DNA of 64,000 nucleotides, from contig CATYIV010000001.1 in NCBI GenBank assembly GCA_958407465.1, positions 111,662-175,661 on the forward strand. The letters are read 5' to 3'. Origin of the DNA: an uncultured Collinsella sp. (lineage in GTDB: Bacteria; Actinomycetota; Coriobacteriia; Coriobacteriales; Coriobacteriaceae). The first letter of the stretch is position 1; each line of letters begins with the position of its first letter. The notes beneath the pieces were generated by a model. That model made no database searches, had not been told where the DNA came from, and worked only from the letters and a program-made list of their open reading frames with translations. Shown here one piece after another: positions 55,601 through 63,225 of this stretch. The position numbers and the translations under genes are program-made.

Positions 55601-55933
55601 AAGACGGGGGACGATTCATTCTGCGCAAGCGATATCGACATTGCGCAGATGTGCCTTGCAATCGACGCGCGCACGCCGGTCGATGAGCGATCGGTGGCAA
55701 GCGGCCTGGGAATCTTCGAAGAACTCGGTTTTTGCCGGGTTTCGGGGTTTGACGATACGCGTCGCATCTCAATGGCGGAAAACCCCGGCCGCGTGCAATT
55801 GAGCAGGTCAATTCGCTATTTGGAGGGCTTGCGCTCGCGTATGGAGTTCTCGGCTTTCCGGAGTTGGGCGCTCGATTCATGCGCTTCTGATATGCTAGCC
55901 AAAGTTAACCGCCCGATCGTACCGCGGGCCTAG
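52646..55933 (+). CDS. recJ: RecJ exonuclease-RecQ helicase fusion
   Basis: 1095 aa with two enzymes in one chain. The N-terminal ~570 residues are RecJ: DFDVDGIT (91-98, DHH), TDHHEPSD, NAAGRM and RRGGHAG (DHHA1). It degrades single-stranded DNA 5' to 3'. The C-terminal ~480 residues are a RecQ-like DExH helicase: Walker A GTGRGKS (~646), VVIDEAHHAG (~749), TATAT, and motif VI QMSGRAGRDG (~928). The C-terminal zinc/RQC part of RecQ is not apparent. The start at 52646 (GGGGGTGG upstream) is favoured. A fused nuclease-helicase would unwind and resect in one step. The next gene, rel, starts 14 bp downstream. Confidence 0.85.
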   Translation: MSSLKTTHRWAVAQQNPELEKELSAGLGIPGLVARIMVAHGIASIEEGQLFLTPSLDRDWADPLVIPGMSVVADRVERAIRNRERIAVFGDFDVDGITSTCLLTEALRTFGANVTPFIPHRFDEGYGLSRAALDRVNELAQPNLIVTVDNGIAAKEEVSYLESLGIDLVVTDHHEPSDQVPQGVPLTDPKLEDEGPSRELAGAGVALKLVQVLGERLGKPSYWRSLIEVAALGTVSDMMPLTPENRALVAEGIQQMRVTARPGYIALAALAKADLSTITADGLSFSLIPRLNAAGRMADPKLALDLLLARDPIEASALAAELEEINRQRREIEAELTRDAMAKVEETYDGGRAIVVGGEGWHEGVKGIVASRLTNRYHVPALLFSIEDGIARGSGRSVGKVNLFEAVERCSDLLIRRGGHAGAVGVTVEASKLDEFRRRLSAVLSELPAEDFEDTDEVAATVDLSELNIETIEQISRLEPFGQGNKVPLLAAEGVTMCDRAVVGKTGEHMRFVATDGAASVPAIMFRVPQIDRLINCDSAVDLVFEAVAEHWQGRVKPKLMIKDVLVRDTTAPNIDDPACELRRGVQPADSDLRLESRKRETLAQLSYTELTRSLIHSFIGSNQPHRAQVEALDALADHQSVLAVMGTGRGKSLIFHVHAAREAVLRGRASIFVYPLRALVADQAYHLSSTMATLGIGVGVLTGETVDAARDDVFAGLASGRTGIVLTTPEFLSIHRDRFARSGRIGFVVIDEAHHAGLAKGGDRCAYLDMPDILKALGDPVVMAATATATAPVVAELARVLPITSTVVDETVRENLQLEDDRDLASRENRLVSIVATGEKTVIYVNSRDQSVALAKTLRKRVPDCATHIAFYNAGLARSDRRRIEEAFRDGSLSCIVSTSAFGEGVNLPDIRHVVLYHMPFGAIEFNQMSGRAGRDGQPAVIHLLYSSRDARINERLLDCYAPERDELVTLYRALQTMWRSNRGKTGDDSFCASDIDIAQMCLAIDARTPVDERSVASGLGIFEELGFCRVSGFDDTRRISMAENPGRVQLSRSIRYLEGLRSRMEFSAFRSWALDSCASDMLAKVNRPIVPRA

Positions 55934-55947
55934 GGAAGGGGAGCTCG

Positions 55948-58308
55948 ATGGATGCCGCAGCCCGTACCGCCCATGATTCCACCCTCCAGCCGTTTTCGGA
56001 GATGGAGCACTATAAGCATGCCGATGAGCTGCCGCCCGAGATTATGGCGGACAGCTACGACAAGCTGGAGCGTCTGTGCCTCAAATATATGAATGAGGAC
56101 GACTTCTCCAAGGTGGAGCAAGCCTACTGCTTTGCTGCCGAGAAGCACTGCAACCAAAAGCGGCGCTCGGGTGAGATGTACATCAACCATCCCGTCGAGG
56201 TTGCCATCATTTTGGCCGATCTCAAGATGGACTGCGATGTGGTGTGCGCCGCGCTGCTGCACGATACCGTCGAGGATACCGAGACCTCGCTCACCGATGT
56301 TTCCGGCCTATTTGGCGATACGGTGGCCGAGCTTGTCGATGGCGTGACCAAGCTCACCAACATCGAAGTCGACAGCATGGACGAGAAGCAGGCGCTTACG
56401 CTGCGCAAGATGTTCCTCGCCATGTCCAAGGACATCCGCGTCATCATCGTTAAGCTCGCCGACCGCCTGCATAACATGCGCACGCTTGCCGCCCTGCGCG
56501 AGGATCGCCGCCTGTTTAAGGCGCGCGAGACCATGGACGTGTACGCGCCTCTGGCCGACCGCCTGGGCATGAGCTCAATCAAGTGGGAGCTCGAGGACCT
56601 GTCCTTTTTCTACTTGGAGCCCGATGCCTACCAGCGCATCTCGCGCATGGTAGCCGAGTCGCGCGAGGTTCGCGAGCGTTATCTGGCCGAGACTATCAAG
56701 ACGCTCACCGACGAGCTCAACCGCATTGGCCTGGAGGACTTTCAGATCAACGGCCGTTCCAAGCACTATTGGTCCATCTACCAAAAGATGAAGCGCAAGG
56801 GCAAGGAATTCTCCGAGATCTACGACCTGGTGGCACTGCGCGTCATCACGCATTCGGTGCGCGATTGCTACTCCGCGCTCGGCGCGGTGCATACGCTGTG
56901 GCACCCCATGCCCGGTCGCTTTAAAGACTATATCGCTATGCCCAAGGTCAATAACTACCAGTCGCTCCATACGACGGTTATCGGCCCCACGGCCCGCCCG
57001 CTCGAGATTCAGATTCGAACCTATGAGATGCATGAGCAGGCCGAGTACGGCATCGCCGCCCACTGGCTGTACAAGAAGTCGGGCGGATCGTCTGCCTCCA
57101 AGACCAACGATGCGCAGCGTCTGGACGATCAGATTAACTGGCTCAAGCACTCACTCGACTGGGCGGCGTCTGACGAGATCACCGATGCCAAGGAATACCT
57201 GCACTCACTGAAGGTCGACTTGTTTGACCAGGAGATTTTTGTCTTTACACCCAAGGGTGAGGTCATGGCGCTTCGTGCCGGCTCTACACCGCTCGACTTT
57301 GCCTACGCCGTTCATACCGAGGTCGGCAACCACTGCGTCGGCGCCAAGATTAACGGTGCGGTGGCGCCGCTCACGCACGAAATCAAGACGGGTGACCGTG
57401 TCGAGATTCTGACTAACAAGAGCTCCAAGCCGTCGCGCGATTGGCTCAAGATCGTCAAGACGCCTTCGGCCAAGTCAAAGATTCGCCGCTACTTCGCCGC
57501 CGCGACCAAAGACGATGACGCTGCGGCCGGCCGCGATATACTGGCCAAGGACCTGCGCAAGCGCGGGTATGGCATCTCTACGCCGCGATCCACGCGCGCG
57601 CTTAATGCCGTGGCGGAGCAGTTTAACTACAAGCAGCTCGAGGACCTGTTCGCCGCCGTTGGTGCGGGCAAAGTCGCCCCACGTGCCGTGGGCAATAAGG
57701 TCGAGCAAATCTTGGACCCCAAACCCGAGGAACAGCTCACCAAGGCCGAAGCCATCGCCGAGGTCGTCAAGCAGCCCGCCCGCGGCTCCAACCGCAAGCC
57801 GCAAAAGCGTGGCAAGAGCGCGAGCAACGGCATTATCGTCAAGGGCGAAAGCAACAGCGGCCTGCTGGTTCGTCTAGCGCATTGCTGCAATCCGGTGACG
57901 GGCGACGATATTGTTGGCTTTATCACGCGCGGCCGAGGCGTCTCGGTGCATCGTGCCAACTGCCCCAACGTCAAGGGTCTCATGGAGCATCCCGAGCGCA
58001 TGATTGACGTGGAGTGGGATGGCGCCGCCGATACGCTTTTCCAGGTCGAGATTGTGGTCGAGTGCCTGGATCGTATGGGCCTGCTCAAGGACGTCACCAT
58101 CGCCATTGGCGATGCGGGCGGCAATATCCTTTCCGCCGCTACCTCGACCAACCGCGAGGGCATTGCGACCCTGCGTTTTATGGTCGAGATTTCGGATGCG
58201 AGTGGCCTGGATCCGCTACTGGCATCGATTAGCAGCGTCGACTCGGTCTACGATGCACGCCGCTTGATGCCTGGCGAGGGCGGGGCTCAGCTCAAGCGTC
58301 GCGTATAG
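55948..58308 (+). CDS. rel: Bifunctional (p)ppGpp synthetase/hydrolase (Rel)
   Basis: 786 aa. HD hydrolase domain with INHPVEVAIILADL, LLHDTVED and KLADRLHNMRTL (~65-180). Synthetase domain with RSKHYWSIYQKM, YDLVALRVIT, GRFKDYI and YQSLHTT. Then TGS (VFTPKGEVMALRAGSTPLDFAYA), a zinc-finger/helical region and a C-terminal ACT-like domain. Both catalytic sets are intact, so it can make and break (p)ppGpp. GGGAAGGGGAG precedes the ATG. It lies directly behind recJ-recQ. Confidence 0.95.
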   Translation: MDAAARTAHDSTLQPFSEMEHYKHADELPPEIMADSYDKLERLCLKYMNEDDFSKVEQAYCFAAEKHCNQKRRSGEMYINHPVEVAIILADLKMDCDVVCAALLHDTVEDTETSLTDVSGLFGDTVAELVDGVTKLTNIEVDSMDEKQALTLRKMFLAMSKDIRVIIVKLADRLHNMRTLAALREDRRLFKARETMDVYAPLADRLGMSSIKWELEDLSFFYLEPDAYQRISRMVAESREVRERYLAETIKTLTDELNRIGLEDFQINGRSKHYWSIYQKMKRKGKEFSEIYDLVALRVITHSVRDCYSALGAVHTLWHPMPGRFKDYIAMPKVNNYQSLHTTVIGPTARPLEIQIRTYEMHEQAEYGIAAHWLYKKSGGSSASKTNDAQRLDDQINWLKHSLDWAASDEITDAKEYLHSLKVDLFDQEIFVFTPKGEVMALRAGSTPLDFAYAVHTEVGNHCVGAKINGAVAPLTHEIKTGDRVEILTNKSSKPSRDWLKIVKTPSAKSKIRRYFAAATKDDDAAAGRDILAKDLRKRGYGISTPRSTRALNAVAEQFNYKQLEDLFAAVGAGKVAPRAVGNKVEQILDPKPEEQLTKAEAIAEVVKQPARGSNRKPQKRGKSASNGIIVKGESNSGLLVRLAHCCNPVTGDDIVGFITRGRGVSVHRANCPNVKGLMEHPERMIDVEWDGAADTLFQVEIVVECLDRMGLLKDVTIAIGDAGGNILSAATSTNREGIATLRFMVEISDASGLDPLLASISSVDSVYDARRLMPGEGGAQLKRRV

Positions 58309-58347
58309 GCGCGACGAACACGCGACAGTAATGATATTGGCTGCGTT

Positions 58348-58369
58348 CGAGGCATCGTTTGATGCCTCG
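58348..58369 (+). terminator. Hairpin after rel, weak terminator
   Basis: A perfect 9-bp stem CGAGGCATC / GATGCCTCG with a 4-base loop and only ACGTTT after it; perhaps a processing hairpin. Confidence 0.35.
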
Positions 58370-58394
58370 ACGTTTATAGAAGGAGGGCGCACGC

Positions 58395-59078
58395 ATGGAC
58401 GCTACGGCTTTGGATTTAACCCCTCGGGGTACGGCTTCGATTGAGACGCTTGTAAACGGCCCCATTCAGACCAACAGCTACGCCGTGATTTCGAGTGGCG
58501 AATGCCTGATTATCGATCCCGCTTGGGAAGGTGAGAGCCTCGTTGCGCATATCCGAGCCGAACACCCTGGCGTGCGTGTGCTCGGTTCCGTATGTACGCA
58601 CGGTCATGCCGATCATGTTGGCGGTGTCGCTGGAGTTTGTGCCGCCGTCGGCGCTAACGCCCTGTACGAGCTATGCGGCAAGGACGCAGCTGTGCCGCAT
58701 GAGAATATCGAGGAACAGCGAGCGATGTGGGGTATCGATACGCCCGATCCGGGCGAGCCGACGCGGCTGCTTGCCGAGGGCGATACCATTGAGCTAGGCG
58801 ACATTTATCTGCAGGTTATCGAGGTGCCCGGGCATACGCCGGGCGGCATCGTCCTATTCGCCGCAACAGAGCAGGGAAATATCGCTTTCGTGGGGGACAC
58901 GCTCTTTCCCGGCAGCCACGGCCGTACCGATCTTTCCGGCGGAGACGAGGCGGCGATTCTGCGCTCGCTTTCCAAGCTCGCCCGGCTTCTCCCGCCCGAT
59001 ACCGTTTGCCTAACCGGCCATGGCGATTCGACCACCATGGCACGCGAGCTCATGCAGAACCCTTTCATGCAGGTGTAG
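58395..59078 (+). CDS. MBL-fold metallo-hydrolase (hydroxyacylglutathione hydrolase-like)
   Basis: 227 aa. Metal motifs THGHADHVGG (~64), PGHTPGG, VGDTLFPGSHGRTD and LTGHGDST match glyoxalase II-like MBL hydrolases. AGGAGGG precedes the ATG. The role is probably thioester or lactone hydrolysis; the substrate is unknown. It follows rel after 86 bp. Confidence 0.85.
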   Translation: MDATALDLTPRGTASIETLVNGPIQTNSYAVISSGECLIIDPAWEGESLVAHIRAEHPGVRVLGSVCTHGHADHVGGVAGVCAAVGANALYELCGKDAAVPHENIEEQRAMWGIDTPDPGEPTRLLAEGDTIELGDIYLQVIEVPGHTPGGIVLFAATEQGNIAFVGDTLFPGSHGRTDLSGGDEAAILRSLSKLARLLPPDTVCLTGHGDSTTMARELMQNPFMQV

Positions 59079-59273
59079 CTTTATAGTCAGCTTCTGAAGC
59101 ACGAGAAGCGTCCAGACGTCAAGCTATTTTTCCCCAACGGGTCGATTCCGTAGGGCAAACGGTCAAAAAAAGTCTGTTTGGACGATATTCCTGAACAAAC
59201 GAACGTTTATGCTCGGGTACGCCGTGGTAAAATCTCAGGCGTTATCGGAGCAACCTTACAGGAGGTTTCTTTT

Positions 59274-60140
59274 ATGCTCGTCAACGCAGCAGACATGCTC
59301 AAGAAGGCCGAGGCCGGCAAGTACGCTCTCGGTGCCTTCAACACCAACAACCTCGAGTGGACCCTGGCTATTCTCCAGGCCGCCGAGGAGGCCAAGTCTC
59401 CGCTGATCCTTCAGTGCACCGCTGGTGCCGCTAAGTGGATGGGCGGTTTCAAGGTCTGCGCCGACATGGTCAAGGCTGCCGTCGAGGCCACGGGCGTTAC
59501 CGTTCCCGTCGCCCTTCACCTCGATCACGGTTCTTACGAGGACTGCTTCAAGTGCATCGAGGCCGGCTTCACGTCCATCATGTATGACGGCTCTCACGAG
59601 GAGACCTTCCAGCTTAACCTCGACCGCACCAAGGAGCTCGTTGAGCTTGCCCACTCCAAGGGCATGTCCATCGAGGCCGAGGTCGGCGGCATCGGCGGCA
59701 CCGAGGACGGCGTGACCTCCAACGGTGAGCTCGCTGATCCTGCTGAGTGCAAGCAGATCGCTGACCTGGGCGTCGACTTCCTCGCCTGCGGCATCGGCAA
59801 CATCCACGGCGTGTATCCCGCCGACTGGGCTGGCCTTTCCTTCGAGCGTCTGGGCGAGATCAAGGCTCAGACCGGCGACCTGCCCCTCGTTCTGCACGGT
59901 GGTACCGGCATCCCCGAGGATCAGATCAAGAAGGCCATCTCCCTGGGCATCTCCAAGATCAACGTCAACACCGACCTGCAGCTCGTCTTCGCCAAGGGTG
60001 TCCGCGAGTACATCGAGGCTGGCAAGGATCAGCAGGGCAAGGGTTTCGACCCCCGCAAGCTTCTTAAGCCTGGTCGCGACAACATCGTTGCTCGCACCAA
60101 GGAGCTCATGGAGGAGTTTGGCTCCGTCAACAAGGCGTAA
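59274..60140 (+). CDS. fba: Class II fructose-1,6-bisphosphate aldolase
   Basis: 288 aa, zinc-dependent aldol cleavage of fructose-1,6-bisphosphate in glycolysis/gluconeogenesis. Motifs: YALGAFNTNN, PVALHLDHGSYEDC (the HLDHG zinc/catalytic motif), EAEVGGIGGTEDG, GIGNIHGVYP, LVLHGGTGIPE and KINVNTDLQ. AGGAGG 8 nt before the ATG at 59274 decides the start; an in-frame extension to 59178 lacks a site. A TAAAAT -10-like box at 59228 lies about 45 bp upstream of the ATG. The gene ends before a 92-bp palindrome. Confidence 0.95.
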   Translation: MLVNAADMLKKAEAGKYALGAFNTNNLEWTLAILQAAEEAKSPLILQCTAGAAKWMGGFKVCADMVKAAVEATGVTVPVALHLDHGSYEDCFKCIEAGFTSIMYDGSHEETFQLNLDRTKELVELAHSKGMSIEAEVGGIGGTEDGVTSNGELADPAECKQIADLGVDFLACGIGNIHGVYPADWAGLSFERLGEIKAQTGDLPLVLHGGTGIPEDQIKKAISLGISKINVNTDLQLVFAKGVREYIEAGKDQQGKGFDPRKLLKPGRDNIVARTKELMEEFGSVNKA

Positions 60141-60160
60141 GCGTCGCTAAACTACCCGCC

Positions 60161-60252
60161 GGAAGCCCCGTCCCCCTACACTGTTTCCTTTGCGCTCACC
60201 TGGCTTCGCCAGAAGTCGCGCCAAGGAAACAGTTCCGGGGGACGGGGCTTCC
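60161..60252. repeat. 92-bp nested palindrome (GTCCCC/GGGGAC), likely terminator of fba
   Basis: Outer arms of 16 nt (60161-60176 and 60237-60252) and inner arms ACTGTTTCCTT / AAGGAAACAGT (60180-60190 and 60223-60233) enclose a small TGGCTTCGCCA hairpin. TTTGTTT follows, so it may terminate fba transcription. Confidence 0.75.
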
Positions 60253-60391
60253 TTTGTTTAACGCCGCAGGGTTACTGGGCTGAATTATTTATTTGACTAC
60301 CGTTCGGCGGTGTTGATGGCTCCTTTGTTGGGGCTTTCTTTTTATCTCGGTACAATGGGCTTCAAGGGTTCTAGTGACTTGGAGTTTTGGT

Positions 60392-61825
60392 ATGGCTGTA
60401 ATTAACGTGTCGCCTGCTGATGGGAAGGTTATTGCCGAGGGGCCGGTTGGGTGCTTGGTTGATGTTTGCTGTGATGACTTTCGCCATCTCGATATTGGAC
60501 TGCCGCCCGAGATCCTGCGTTTAAAGGATGCAGGGTATCTTTCGCAGGCTATTGAGGCTTGCGATCGCCTGCTTGCCCAAGATCTTGATTCCTCGCTTGC
60601 TGCCTGCGTTCGCGCCGAGCGGTATCGTATGATCGAGACGCCGCTTCATTTTTCGGTGTCGCGTGATCGGGCTATCGAGATGATCCGCGAGGAGTGGCCT
60701 GAGTTTACCGATGAGCAGTTTGACGACCTGATTGAGCGCAAACGTATCGATTGGCGCTTTATCGATGGCGAACTGTTCGTTCTTGACAACTTCCTTGATT
60801 CTTTGCGCGTGTATCCCAAGGAGGTTCCGGGCCTGCGTCCCGATTCTGCGGATGGAATTGCACTGCGCAACCAGATGCTCGAGGAGATGGAGTCGCAGGG
60901 CGGGCTGTCTCGCACTATTACGCTTAAGGCATCCGTGTCTGTCCCCGGGGCTCTGGAGGGAGAGGCTGTTCGCGCGTGGCTACCCGTTGCCGCCACCTGT
61001 CGTCAACAGTCTCATATCGAGGTTCTCGATATGACGTCGGAGGGTACCGTTGCCTCTGAAGACGCTTCGGCTCGTACTGCCTCTTGGACATCTTCGACTA
61101 AACATTCATTCTCGGTGACCTATCGCTATCAAATCGATGCCGCTTATCGCGATATCTATGGGGGTGCGCTTCCGGCGCATCCGTGTATGGACGCGCCCCT
61201 GCCCGAGGACACCTCCGAGGACCGTCCGCACATTGCGTTTACGCCGTACCTGCGACAGCTGACGGAGCGTGTTATTGACGGGCTCGAGGATCCGCTCGAT
61301 TGCGCTCGTGCTATCTATGATTACCTGACACAGCATATCGACTATCGCTATCAGCCACCGTACCTGCTTTTGGGATCTATTGCCGATGACTGTGCACACT
61401 CGCTCCGCGGCGATTGCGGTGTTATGGCGCTCACGTTTATCACCATGTGCCGCATTGCGGGCGTTCCTGCCCGTTGGCAGAGCGGCCTGTATGTTGCGCC
61501 CGATTCGGTGGGGCCGCACGATTGGGCTGAGTTCTATACGCCGCAGACCGGTTGGCTCAACGTCGACGTGTCATTTGGATCTTCTGCTCGCAGGATGGGG
61601 GAGGAATGGCGCCGCCGCCACTACTTTGGCAACCTCGATCCGTGGCGCATGGTGGCAAACTGTCGGTTCCAGGCGGGGTTTGAACCTGTCTTTAATGGCA
61701 TGCGCGAGGACCCCTACGATAACCAGATGGGTGAGGCTTCGGTCGACGGTCGCGGATGTCGTCAGCGCGAGATGCTCCGCACGGTCGAACTCATCGAAAT
61801 GCTCGAAGTTCCATTTTCGGACTAA
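60392..61825 (+). CDS. Transglutaminase-like protein
   Basis: 477 aa. The C-terminal transglutaminase-like core has RGDCGVMALTFITM (catalytic Cys, ~345), GPHDWAEFYT (His) and LNVDVSFG (Asp). The N-terminal ~170 residues are a helical region with repeats resembling a TPR-like stretch, followed by a beta domain. No signal peptide is present. The start at 60392 follows TTGGAG; a 6-codon longer version is possible. Function (protease-like or cross-linking) is unknown. Confidence 0.8.
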   Translation: MAVINVSPADGKVIAEGPVGCLVDVCCDDFRHLDIGLPPEILRLKDAGYLSQAIEACDRLLAQDLDSSLAACVRAERYRMIETPLHFSVSRDRAIEMIREEWPEFTDEQFDDLIERKRIDWRFIDGELFVLDNFLDSLRVYPKEVPGLRPDSADGIALRNQMLEEMESQGGLSRTITLKASVSVPGALEGEAVRAWLPVAATCRQQSHIEVLDMTSEGTVASEDASARTASWTSSTKHSFSVTYRYQIDAAYRDIYGGALPAHPCMDAPLPEDTSEDRPHIAFTPYLRQLTERVIDGLEDPLDCARAIYDYLTQHIDYRYQPPYLLLGSIADDCAHSLRGDCGVMALTFITMCRIAGVPARWQSGLYVAPDSVGPHDWAEFYTPQTGWLNVDVSFGSSARRMGEEWRRRHYFGNLDPWRMVANCRFQAGFEPVFNGMREDPYDNQMGEASVDGRGCRQREMLRTVELIEMLEVPFSD

Positions 61826-61864
61826 TCGGCAGAAAGCTGTGATAAACTAACTCACGCATTACGT

Positions 61865-61951
61865 GCCCGAGTGGCGGAATTGGCAGACGCAGTGGACTCA
61901 AAATCCACCGTTGGCAACAACGTGCGAGTTCGAGTCTCGCCTCGGGCACCA
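61865..61951 (+). tRNA. tRNA-Leu, anticodon CAA
   Basis: The acceptor stem GCCCGAG pairs with CTCGGGC. The anticodon loop CTCAAAA gives CAA (codon UUG). A long variable arm (CGTTGGCAACAACG), the T-arm GCGAGTTCGAGTCTCGC and an encoded CCA are visible. Two of these traits, the long variable arm and the length of 87 nt, fit tRNA-Leu. A second copy of the 3' end lies 186 bp downstream. Confidence 0.95.
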
Positions 61952-61977
61952 TACATGCAAGTGAGCGTTCAAGGGGG
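61929..61977 (+). repeat. Direct repeat, copy 1: tRNA-Leu 3' end plus flank
   Basis: From TTCGAGTCTCG in the T-arm, through CTCGGGCACCA, to GAGCGTTCAAGGGGG. Nearly identical (2 mismatches in 49) to 62115-62163. It includes tRNA and the terminator start. Confidence 0.8.
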
Positions 61978-61995
61978 GGTTGCGGCCCCCTTTTT
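61973..61995 (+). terminator. Terminator of tRNA-Leu
   Basis: GGGGGGG, loop TTGCGG, CCCCC, then TTTTT; directly after the tRNA. Confidence 0.75.
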
Positions 61996-62114
61996 CGTGC
62001 CGAACTCGCGTGAGCGCGCGAAGCGTTAAGCAAACAGGCCTGTGGCCTGTTTGTAGCGGAGCGTGGCGAGGGCGCCATGCGCCCGAAGCCCGGGGCTTCG
62101 CAAAGCGAAGGCCC

Positions 62115-62163
62115 TTCGAGTCTCGCCTCGGGCACCATACATGCAGCTGAGCGTTCAAGGGGG
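62115..62163 (+). repeat. Direct repeat, copy 2: tRNA-Leu 3' end plus flank
   Basis: Repeats the 3' 23 nt of the tRNA plus 26 nt of flank, without the rest of the tRNA. The sequence between the copies is rich in palindromes (for instance AAACAGGCC/GGCCTGTTT at about 62033). Possible attachment-site remnant or tandem duplication. Confidence 0.75.
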
Positions 62164-62179
62164 TCAAGACCCCCTTTTT
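62159..62179 (+). terminator. Terminator associated with repeat copy 2
   Basis: GGGGGTC, loop AA, GACCCCC, then TTTTT, a second terminator of the same type as the one after the tRNA. Confidence 0.7.
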
Positions 62180-62194
62180 CGTGTACGTAATGTG

Positions 62195-62382
62195 ATAACG
62201 CGCTGCGCGTGTTATTATTCGCAAGGCGTTGTTCCCGCAATGCCCTAAAGAGGAACCCGAGGGTTCCCACCTTTTGGCGCCAATGAGCAGCTGACTGGTC
62301 ATACAACTTAGATTCCCTTCCTCGTATCGAGGATGTCTATGTGTACGACCTGGTTGCAAAGAAGCGCCGGGTTATTTTTTTA
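62195..62382 (+). promoter_or_regulatory. infC leader with attenuator-like terminator (L20/IF3 leader candidate)
   Basis: The leader has a hairpin at 62195-62215 (ATAACGCG.. / CGCG.GTTAT), a second at about 62254-62269 (GGAACCC / GGGTTCC), and, just before infC, a stem GACCTGG / CCGGGTT (62347-62373, one wobble pair) followed by ATTTTTTTA. Such a terminator immediately upstream of infC suggests transcription attenuation, as known for L20 leaders of infC-rpmI-rplT operons. The binding protein is inferred, not shown. Confidence 0.5.
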
Positions 62383-62400
62383 TGAATGGAGGTAGGGAAA

Positions 62401-62955
62401 ATAGCTAAGTCTGATGACACCCGCATCAACGACGAGATCACTGCATCTTCGTGCCGTTTGATTGGCGTCGATGGCTCTCAGCTCGGCCTGTTCGCCATCC
62501 GCGATGCCCAGCGCGTCGCTGACGATCAGGGTCTCGACCTGGTCGAGATCGCTCCCAACGCGGAGCCGCCGGTTTGCAAGGTCATGGACTACGGTAAGTT
62601 CAAGTACCAGCAGGCCATGAAGGCCAAGGCCGCTCGTAAGAACCAGTCTAAGGTCGAGGTCAAGGAAATGAAGTTCCGACCCAAGATCGACGTTGGCGAT
62701 TACGAGACCAAGAAGGGCCACGTTCTACGTTTCCTCAAGAAGGGCGCACGCGTTAAGATCACCATCATGTTCCGCGGCCGTGAGATGGCTCACCCGGAGC
62801 AGGGTCTTAACGTTCTCGAGCGTCTCGCCGAGGATCTCAAGCCTTACGCTACGGTCGAGTCCAAGCCTAAGATGGAAGGCCGTAACATGCTTATGCTGCT
62901 CGCCCCGATTAAGGGCGCCTTCGATGAGAATAAAGCGGCAAGCGATACCAAGTAA
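62401..62955 (+). CDS. infC: Translation initiation factor IF-3
   Basis: 184 aa. IF-3 N-domain (RINDEITASSCRLIGVDGSQLG), linker (DLVEIAPNAEPPVCKVMDYGKFKYQ) and C-domain (KEMKFRPKIDVGDYETKKGHVLRFL). The protein family begins AKSDDTRINDEI, so ATA at 62401 is the likely start codon. GGAGGT sits 7 nt upstream of it, at 62388-62393, inside any longer protein that starts at the ATG of 62386. A rare start codon for IF-3 allows IF-3 to control its own translation. rpmI follows 32 bp later. Confidence 0.9.
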   Translation: MAKSDDTRINDEITASSCRLIGVDGSQLGLFAIRDAQRVADDQGLDLVEIAPNAEPPVCKVMDYGKFKYQQAMKAKAARKNQSKVEVKEMKFRPKIDVGDYETKKGHVLRFLKKGARVKITIMFRGREMAHPEQGLNVLERLAEDLKPYATVESKPKMEGRNMLMLLAPIKGAFDENKAASDTK

Positions 62956-62987
62956 CTAGTGTTCTGTAACCGATTAAGGAGTATTTC

Positions 62988-63179
62988 ATGCCTAAGATGA
63001 AGTCCCACAGCGGCACCAAGAAGCGTTTCCGCAAGACTGGTACCGGCAAGCTTATGCGCGCCAAGGCTTTCAAGAGCCACATCCTGAGCAAGAAGTCCAC
63101 CAAGCGTAAGCGTGGCTTCCGTCAGGAGACCGAGATCGCCGCTGCCGACCGCAAGGTCATCAAGTCGCGTCTCGCCTAA
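62988..63179 (+). CDS. rpmI: 50S ribosomal protein L35
   Basis: 63 aa, strongly basic, with [20 protein letters not shown] typical of L35. AAGGAG lies upstream of the ATG. Between infC and rplT, the conserved order. Confidence 0.97.
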   Translation: MPKMKSHSGTKKRFRKTGTGKLMRAKAFKSHILSKKSTKRKRGFRQETEIAAADRKVIKSRLA

Positions 63180-63225
63180 GTTCGCGTTCCCGTTTTTCGT
63201 TTAACCGTCTAGGAGTTGATAGAAC

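Noticed and set aside
61898..62359. Minus-strand frame across tRNA-Leu
   Set aside because: It reads the tRNA backwards (WCPRRDSNSH is the antisense of a tRNA 3' end) and both repeat copies; not a protein gene.
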